From the NCBI RefSeq assembly GCF_000001735.4, contig NC_003070.9, positions 20,445,971 through 20,509,970 of the forward strand: 64,000 nt of DNA. The letters run 5' to 3'. Positions 59,030 to 64,000 of this stretch are shown in pieces (within the stretch, counting starts at the first letter, position 1; every line of letters starts with the position of its first letter). Both the position numbers and the translations under genes were made by a program. The notes below the pieces were generated by a model that worked only from the letters and a program-made list of their open reading frames with translations, was not told the DNA's origin and made no database searches. The stretch is from Arabidopsis thaliana (lineage: Eukaryota > Streptophyta > Magnoliopsida > Brassicales > Brassicaceae).

Positions 59030-60268
59030 ATGGCTATCACACGTGCCTCCTTTGCGATTTGCATCCTCCTCTCTTTGGCTACCATTGCTACTGCTGATTA
59101 TTACGCTCCCTCATCTCCTCCGGTTTACACTTCACCGGTTAATAAACCCACGCTTCCACCTCCGGTTTACACTCCACCGGTTCACAAACCTACCCTTCCA
59201 CCTCCTGTTTACACTCCACCTGTCCACAAGCCTACACTCTCACCTCCGGTTTACACTAAGCCAACTCTACCACCTCCGGCTTACACTCCACCGGTTTACA
59301 ATAAGCCAACGCTCCCAGCTCCTGTCTACACTCCGCCTGTTTATAAGCCTACACTCTCCCCTCCGGTTTACACTAAGCCAACTCTCTTACCTCCGGTTTT
59401 CAAGCCTACACTCTCTCCTCCAGTTTACACTAAGCCAACTCTCTCACCTACGGTTTACAAGCCAACACTCTCTCCTCCGGTTAACAATAAGCCAAGTCTC
59501 TCGCCTCCGGTTTACAAGCCAACACTCTCTCCTCCGGTTTACACTAAGCCAACTCTCCCTCCTCCGGTCTACAAAAAGTCTCCAAGCTATTCTCCTCCAC
59601 CTCCATTTGCACCAAAACCAACCTACACTCCACCCACCAAACCATACGTCCCAGAGATCATTAAAGCCGTTGGAGGCATCATCTTATGCAAAAACGGCTA
59701 CGAAACCTACCCTATTCAAGGTATAAAAAACATAATAATATACAGACTTCATGATTTAATATCTTTAATTATTACAACATTTTTGGTTTCATAACCTTGA
59801 AATTCGAGGTCGAGGACCGTATACTCGGGACAACGCGGTTAATAATACAATATGGCATGGCCTAAATCATCCATCCTAAATGGACTAGGAAATACCGGAA
59901 ATTACGAATTTACTAATTAGAAAATTTGGTTGATTAATTTCATGTACGTAGGAGCGAAAGCAAAGATTGTGTGCTCGGAGAGGGGGTCATACGAGAAGAG
60001 TAAGAACGAGGTTGTCATCTACAGTGATCCAACTGACTTTAAGGGATACTTCCACGTGGTGTTAACCCACATCAAGAACCTATCTAACTGCCGTGTCAAG
60101 CTCTACACATCTCCCGTCGAGACTTGCAAGAACCCAACCAATGTCAACAAGGGTCTCACCGGAGTTCCCTTCTCGATGTACTCCGACAAGAACTTGAAGC
60201 TCTTCAACGTTGGTCCTTTCTACTTCACCGCCGGTTCCAAGGCTGCTCCCGCCACTCCCAGATACTGA
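59030..60268 (+). CDS. PRP1: PRP1, proline-rich cell-wall protein
   Basis: Two exons, 59030-59720 and 59952-60268, giving 335 aa. Signal peptide 1-22 (RASFAICILLSLATIATA). Residues about 25-205 are a repeat region of PPVYT(K/P)P(T/V) units: PPVYTPPVHKPTL, then SPPVYTKPTL and SPPVYKPTL forms. The C-terminal domain (about 210-335) has spaced Cys (ILCKNGYETYPIQ, VCSERGSYEK, SNCRVKL, ETCKNPTN) and is of the Pollen Ole e 1/extensin type. PRP1 is a known root-expressed structural wall protein; Pro is probably hydroxylated and Tyr may cross-link. The tract is repetitive in DNA, so copy number may vary among accessions. Confidence 0.95.
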
Positions 60269-61404
60269 TCATCACATTTTGATTTATGATGATGATCTTG
60301 CATGGCATTATATATGACTATATGAGGTCTCTTTAATCAATTTATTAACTGATTTTTTTCCCTTGAAAATGTTCTTGTTTGTTTGTTCCAAATTCATTTG
60401 ATTCGTTGCATTCTATCTTTAATTTATAATAAAATTGTAAGAGGTATGTACATCATTGTTTGACTTATGCGAGTGATTATGCATGAGAAATTTAATATTG
60501 ATATGTACTATTTTGAAGATGATAAAAGATACATTGGTTAAAGTTTTATTTTATTTCACCAAAAAAAAGTTTTTGACCATTGCGTCAACGCCTGTATACA
60601 CCTCTGTACATATAAACAACATTTCGCCTATCTTTAAAAACCAAAAAGAAAAAACAACAAAAGTTTAGAAGGGTCATGCTCTTGTCATTAACTATACATT
60701 AACTGCATCTTACAATTAAATAATTGATTATTTTGGTGAATCTTGATGCTATTAATATCATGCTATGTATGAGTATTAACAATTTATATATGTTAATTAC
60801 ACTGTTAAAATAGACTTAAAAGTGAGGGATAGAATCATTCAACTCATCTATAACTTGAAAACATGTCTTTTTAGTGATCCATGTACCGAGCGGGACGGTA
60901 GGCAGAAACAGAATGTAAAGGCAAAACATGTTGGTTAATGGGGGGAGAATTGATAAGACATGTTCATGATTATATCGAAGAAAAGTGTGTGTGTGTGTGT
61001 GTACGCGACTAAGGTCATGTAAATCTTATAATGGCTTCTTTAGGGTGGATTTTGGTGATTCTTGGAAAACTAATTTTGTGATAGAATTCTATCTCTTTAT
61101 AAATTTGTGTTTTTACCATCGTTCAGTCTCTAACTGAAGAGAAAAAAAGTATCTCTGTGGTATTATTTTCTCTTCTTCTGGATAAAATTCTTGGAAGAGA
61201 CACTTTTCAAAATTTGCAATTATGAACCTTTAGCATTGAAACTTTTTTTTTTTTTTAAAGATTCGATATGTTTTCAATTAGATCATATCTTAGTCATTTT
61301 GGGACATCCAATAAAATTGGAATGACGATACACACCATATATTAAAATAGTTTTCAGTCATATATTGTGACAAGCATGATGATATATGTTCTCATATTTT
61401 GTCT
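60269..61404. other. Intergenic between PRP1 and the PMEI gene
   Basis: (GT)n at about 60986-61001 followed by GTACGCG. No gene supported. Confidence 0.45.
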
Positions 61405-62299
61405 TCATCCTCCAACAACTTCGGTGGCTCCAAGAGCAAGAAAAATGAGCTTCTCCATACGCAATGTCATCTCTATGAGACTCTTCGAAGTCACGTCTTC
61501 GTTTTTCCCGATCACCTCCTTCACTCGCTTTGTTTCGTCGAAACAAATCATAGCATCATAGTTGGCGGTGTCTGGAGATACCTTGAGCTCTGAAGCAGCA
61601 CTCTTGAGAGACATTACTATGCGAAGGAAGGAATCTTGGCACTCCTTGAACTGTTCCTTCAGAGCCGGTATCTTTTCTATTGCTCTATCTGCAGATTTCA
61701 CCAACAACTTGGCATAGGGTAAGTCAATGCCCCTGATCACGACTTCCGCAAGTGGGAGCTGTAGATTAAAAGATTATCATTTTTAAACTGCAATGTGTTA
61801 TTGGTAAATATTTAATACTAAGAACGAGTCACAAATATAATTGGAATAGTATATCTATTTTGTTTGTTAAGCTGTGAAAATTGTTTCCACAACTTTTTAA
61901 CAATTCACGACTATATATCATTCAAAATTTTGTTTTTGCAAGACCCTATGCACATATCTAAATATAGATGATAAATAAAACATAAGTTCAAAAATTTAAT
62001 CAACAACCCTTACATGTTAACATATGATAAAACATAATTAAAATATGCAATTTAAAAACTAATTTAAGGTGGATATGTGGGTTTGATATTATTACCAAGC
62101 CAGTGGCGGAAGCCGCAAGAGGATTGGCGCTCAACGTTTGCAAACAAAAGGTTTTGTCTTCAACGGATTGCATCTCACATAATTTATCTATGTATTTTGT
62201 GGAGGTCAAGGCCGAAGCAGACACTATGAGAAATTGTAACAAAACTGCCACTGAAAGGACGAAGAAACAATCAGAAGAAGAAACTATTTCCTCTACCAC
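61405..62299 (-). CDS. Pectin methylesterase / invertase inhibitor (At1g54980-type)
   Basis: Two exons on the minus strand, 62096-62299 and 61405-61758, giving 185 aa. Signal peptide about 1-30 (FFVLSVAVLLQFLIVSASA). The PMEI four-helix bundle has the four usual Cys as two pairs: KLCEMQSVEDKTFCLQTL and EQFKECQDS ... AMICFDETK. The family binds plant pectin methylesterases or acid invertases one to one in the cell wall or vacuole; which one cannot be told from sequence. It is shorter at the C-terminus than many members but keeps all four Cys. Start at 62299 gives a good hydrophobic leader. Confidence 0.85.
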
Positions 62300-62393
62300 T
62301 TGTGTACAAATTGTGAATTTATTTTTTCATGTTCTTGCATTTACTTTATACCTTGTAAAGTGATCGGCAGAATCTTTTTCTTCATGATTTGTT

Positions 62394-62530
62394 AGCATCT
62401 AGTAAAGAACGAAATCTGACCATTATATATTTTTCCTTATGATTCAGCATCTATAGTAAAGAAATAAATCTGACGATTAATTATACATTTTTCCTCATGA
62501 TTTAGCATCTATAGTAAAGAAAGAAATCTG
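62394..62530. repeat. Three-unit direct repeat, 60-70 bp
   Basis: Units with AGCATCTATAGTAAAGAAAGAAATCTGA and CATTTTTCCTCATGATTT start near 62394, 62448 and 62507; the third is partial. They lie just upstream of the PMEI gene. Confidence 0.8.
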
Positions 62531-62874
62531 AGCAATATAAAATAATTTCCATTTCTAGAGTAAAAGAACTGATTTTTGACAATATATTTTCCTTGTTAAT
62601 TTTTATCATACTATAAGCTTTACATATTTGATTATGTTTTATTAATTGTATTTTTTAATCATCACGTTTTGTTAATTCTGTAGAAGTAGCAAGCTGTAAT
62701 TAAAAAAGTTAGTTAAACATATGATATCAATATCATGTTTTATTTACCTTTCGCTATTTAAATATGAAACTCTGTTGTGGGCTAATACCTGTAATCAACT
62801 TTTAGTTCAGTACAGAAAGGTTGTAATACAAAAAAATCCAATTTAAACCTAGGGCTGTGTATTGAAACTAGATT

Positions 62875-63060
62875 ATAACCCGCGGTATACCGCGGAGACA
62901 ATTTTTTTAAAAAATTAGTATATATAAAGTCTGCAAATTATATTTATCTATAAAATATTTACATTTTATAGTTTACAATTGTTATTAAGTAACATCCTTC
63001 CAAACCCGTTCCGCCAAACCCGTCCCGTTAAAAAACTCCGCGGTACACCGCTAATTTAAA
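62875..63060. repeat. CCGCGG palindrome repeat
   Basis: CCGCGGTATACCGCGG at 62881-62896 is a perfect 16-bp palindrome; a near copy (CCGCGGTACACCGC) lies at 63039-63052. The pair frames about 170 bp with CCCGTTCCGCC...CCCGTCCCG. It resembles ends of dispersed Brassicaceae short elements, perhaps Helitron-related; family uncertain. Confidence 0.6.
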
Positions 63061-63069
63061 TAAATATTT

Positions 63070-63290
63070 TATGGGATTGCAATTATATTTTAGTTTGTCA
63101 AATAAATTTTTTTTTTAAATAGTTGTCAAAATCTAGTTCAAATATTGGAGAAATAAGATTTAGTGAACTGATAGTAAATGTATTTATTTGCGTTTTGCTC
63201 ATTTTAAGGGATTGCAATTGTATTTTGGTTTGTCAAATATTTTTTATTTTAAATAGTTTCCAAAATCTAGTTTAAATTTTGGAGAAATTT
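63070..63290. repeat. About 85-bp imperfect direct repeat
   Basis: GGGATTGCAATT(A/G)TATTTT(A/G)GTTTGTCAAAT... to ...AAATCTAGTT(C/T)AAAT.TTGGAGAAAT occurs at about 63074-63151 and 63209-63288. Confidence 0.75.
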
Positions 63291-64000
63291 GCGTGATATA
63301 TGGGATTAGAATATATTTGGAATATGTTTTGTTTGTTAATCAATTTATTGCCAAAAGAAAACCAATAATTAAAAGCCAGGGGCAGGTATTGTAAATAAGT
63401 TCGAACTCTAGGATTTATTTCACAAAATGGCTGCAAAAATATATATATAGATAAATATTTGGGGGTGTTTGGTGGTGTTTCCATATTTTGGAGATTTGTT
63501 GAGAGTTGGATAATTGGTGATTTGGTCTGATTGGTTAGATTTTTATTTTTTTATAAAGAAAATAATGGGAGGTTTGGTTAGATTTATTAGAGTGATTTAG
63601 AAATAGTAATTGGTATTTGATTAGACTTATTAACAAAAGAAAGAGAGTTAACAATAATAATTAAGAACATTTTCTCTCCTATTTTCTGTGGTGGTTAGAG
63701 ACGAATCAAAACTGATGCAGAAAAAACAAATTGGACATCGACGAGAGACAAATGCTCTGTGAATTAATGACTTCAGTCATCTCTTTCTTGAGAACATTGG
63801 ATGGATAATTCCTCATTTAAGGGATTTATAAGGAAATGTGTCATTTTCTCTTGGTAACATGAAAGAAACTGAATATTTGGATATATTTCACAATGGTTCC
63901 GGGAGAGAATGAACAAGGTATTCGAAGCTTTAGTTCTTTGTATATGCTTGAAATTTGAACAACAATCTCATAGGAGTTAATCCAATTTGAATTTGTGAAC

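Larger units (their letters stand above)
62300..64000. other. Repeat-rich right flank, no gene supported
   Basis: Holds the repeats listed separately, then AT-rich sequence to the edge. From about 63660 composition changes and a leader or exon of the next gene could begin, but no coding frame is supported. Confidence 0.45.

Noticed and set aside
59043-59726. 227-codon ORF in the +1 frame of PRP1
   Set aside because: The proline-repeat DNA leaves other frames open; Leu/His/Phe repeats follow from the same codons shifted. Not a gene.
63382-63420. GTTCGAACTC as a tRNA T-arm
   Set aside because: No acceptor or anticodon arms could be folded around it.

Overview
The window is plant nuclear DNA, AT-rich, with GT-AG introns and Brassicaceae-type genes. 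I recognise the gene order as Arabidopsis thaliana chromosome 1, long arm, roughly At1g54820 to At1g54980. NF-YC3, IDM2, the chloroplast aldehyde reductase, a Root_cap/LEA-related gene, GUX4/PGSIP4, ANP2 and PRP1 occur in that order, and spliced lengths come out at the sizes I remember (458, 217, 349, 200, 335, 347, 557, 651 and 335 aa). Locus names are from memory; exon borders were read from the sequence by joining GT-AG sites in frame.

Layout. 1.4-4.8 kb (+): membrane-anchored receptor-like kinase with a degenerate catalytic loop. 5.7-6.4 kb (+): histone-fold factor NF-YC3. 6.8-10.0 kb: head-to-head pair of alpha-crystallin-domain genes, IDM2 (-) and an IDM2-like paralogue (+), followed by a pseudogene piece of the same family. 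11.5-12.5 kb (-): GPI-anchored protein. 13.0-14.4 kb (+): short-chain reductase, with an ABRE/RY seed-type promoter between these two. 14.5-24.9 kb: repeat-rich tract in which a duplicated block is split in one copy by a Root_cap gene (17.1-18.4 kb); worn copia-type fossils lie here. 24.9-28.9 kb (+): large acidic protein with WxxF motifs, synergin-like. 29.6-31.95 kb: compact LTR-derived insertion built as a large inverted repeat, with intact 5-bp target duplications. 32.3-33.7 kb (-): zinc-knuckle/GRF-finger protein. 35.7-38.6 kb (+): GT8 xylan glucuronosyltransferase family. 40-52 kb: gene-poor accessory tract with three related small secreted-peptide genes, a small membrane protein gene, a foldback DNA element, a young LINE insertion and older LINE pieces. 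53.9-57.6 kb (+): MAPKKK ANP2. 59.0-60.3 kb (+): root-type proline-rich protein PRP1, preceded by a perfect root-hair cis-element match. 61.4-62.3 kb (-): pectin methylesterase inhibitor. The rest, to 64 kb, is repeats.

These are independent plant genes, not an operon. Links seen are local: paired promoters (IDM2 with its paralogue; GPI protein with reductase), tandem paralogy (alpha-crystallin cluster; peptide family) and a loose cell-wall theme (GUX4, PRP1, the PMEI). The best candidate for something under-described is the peptide family at 40.0, 49.1 and 52.0 kb: a signal-peptide exon of identical length, the same intron phase, a shared VW(D/G)xK motif and a CEP/PIP-like C-terminus in the copy that looks intact. 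No tRNA, rRNA or CRISPR array was seen.
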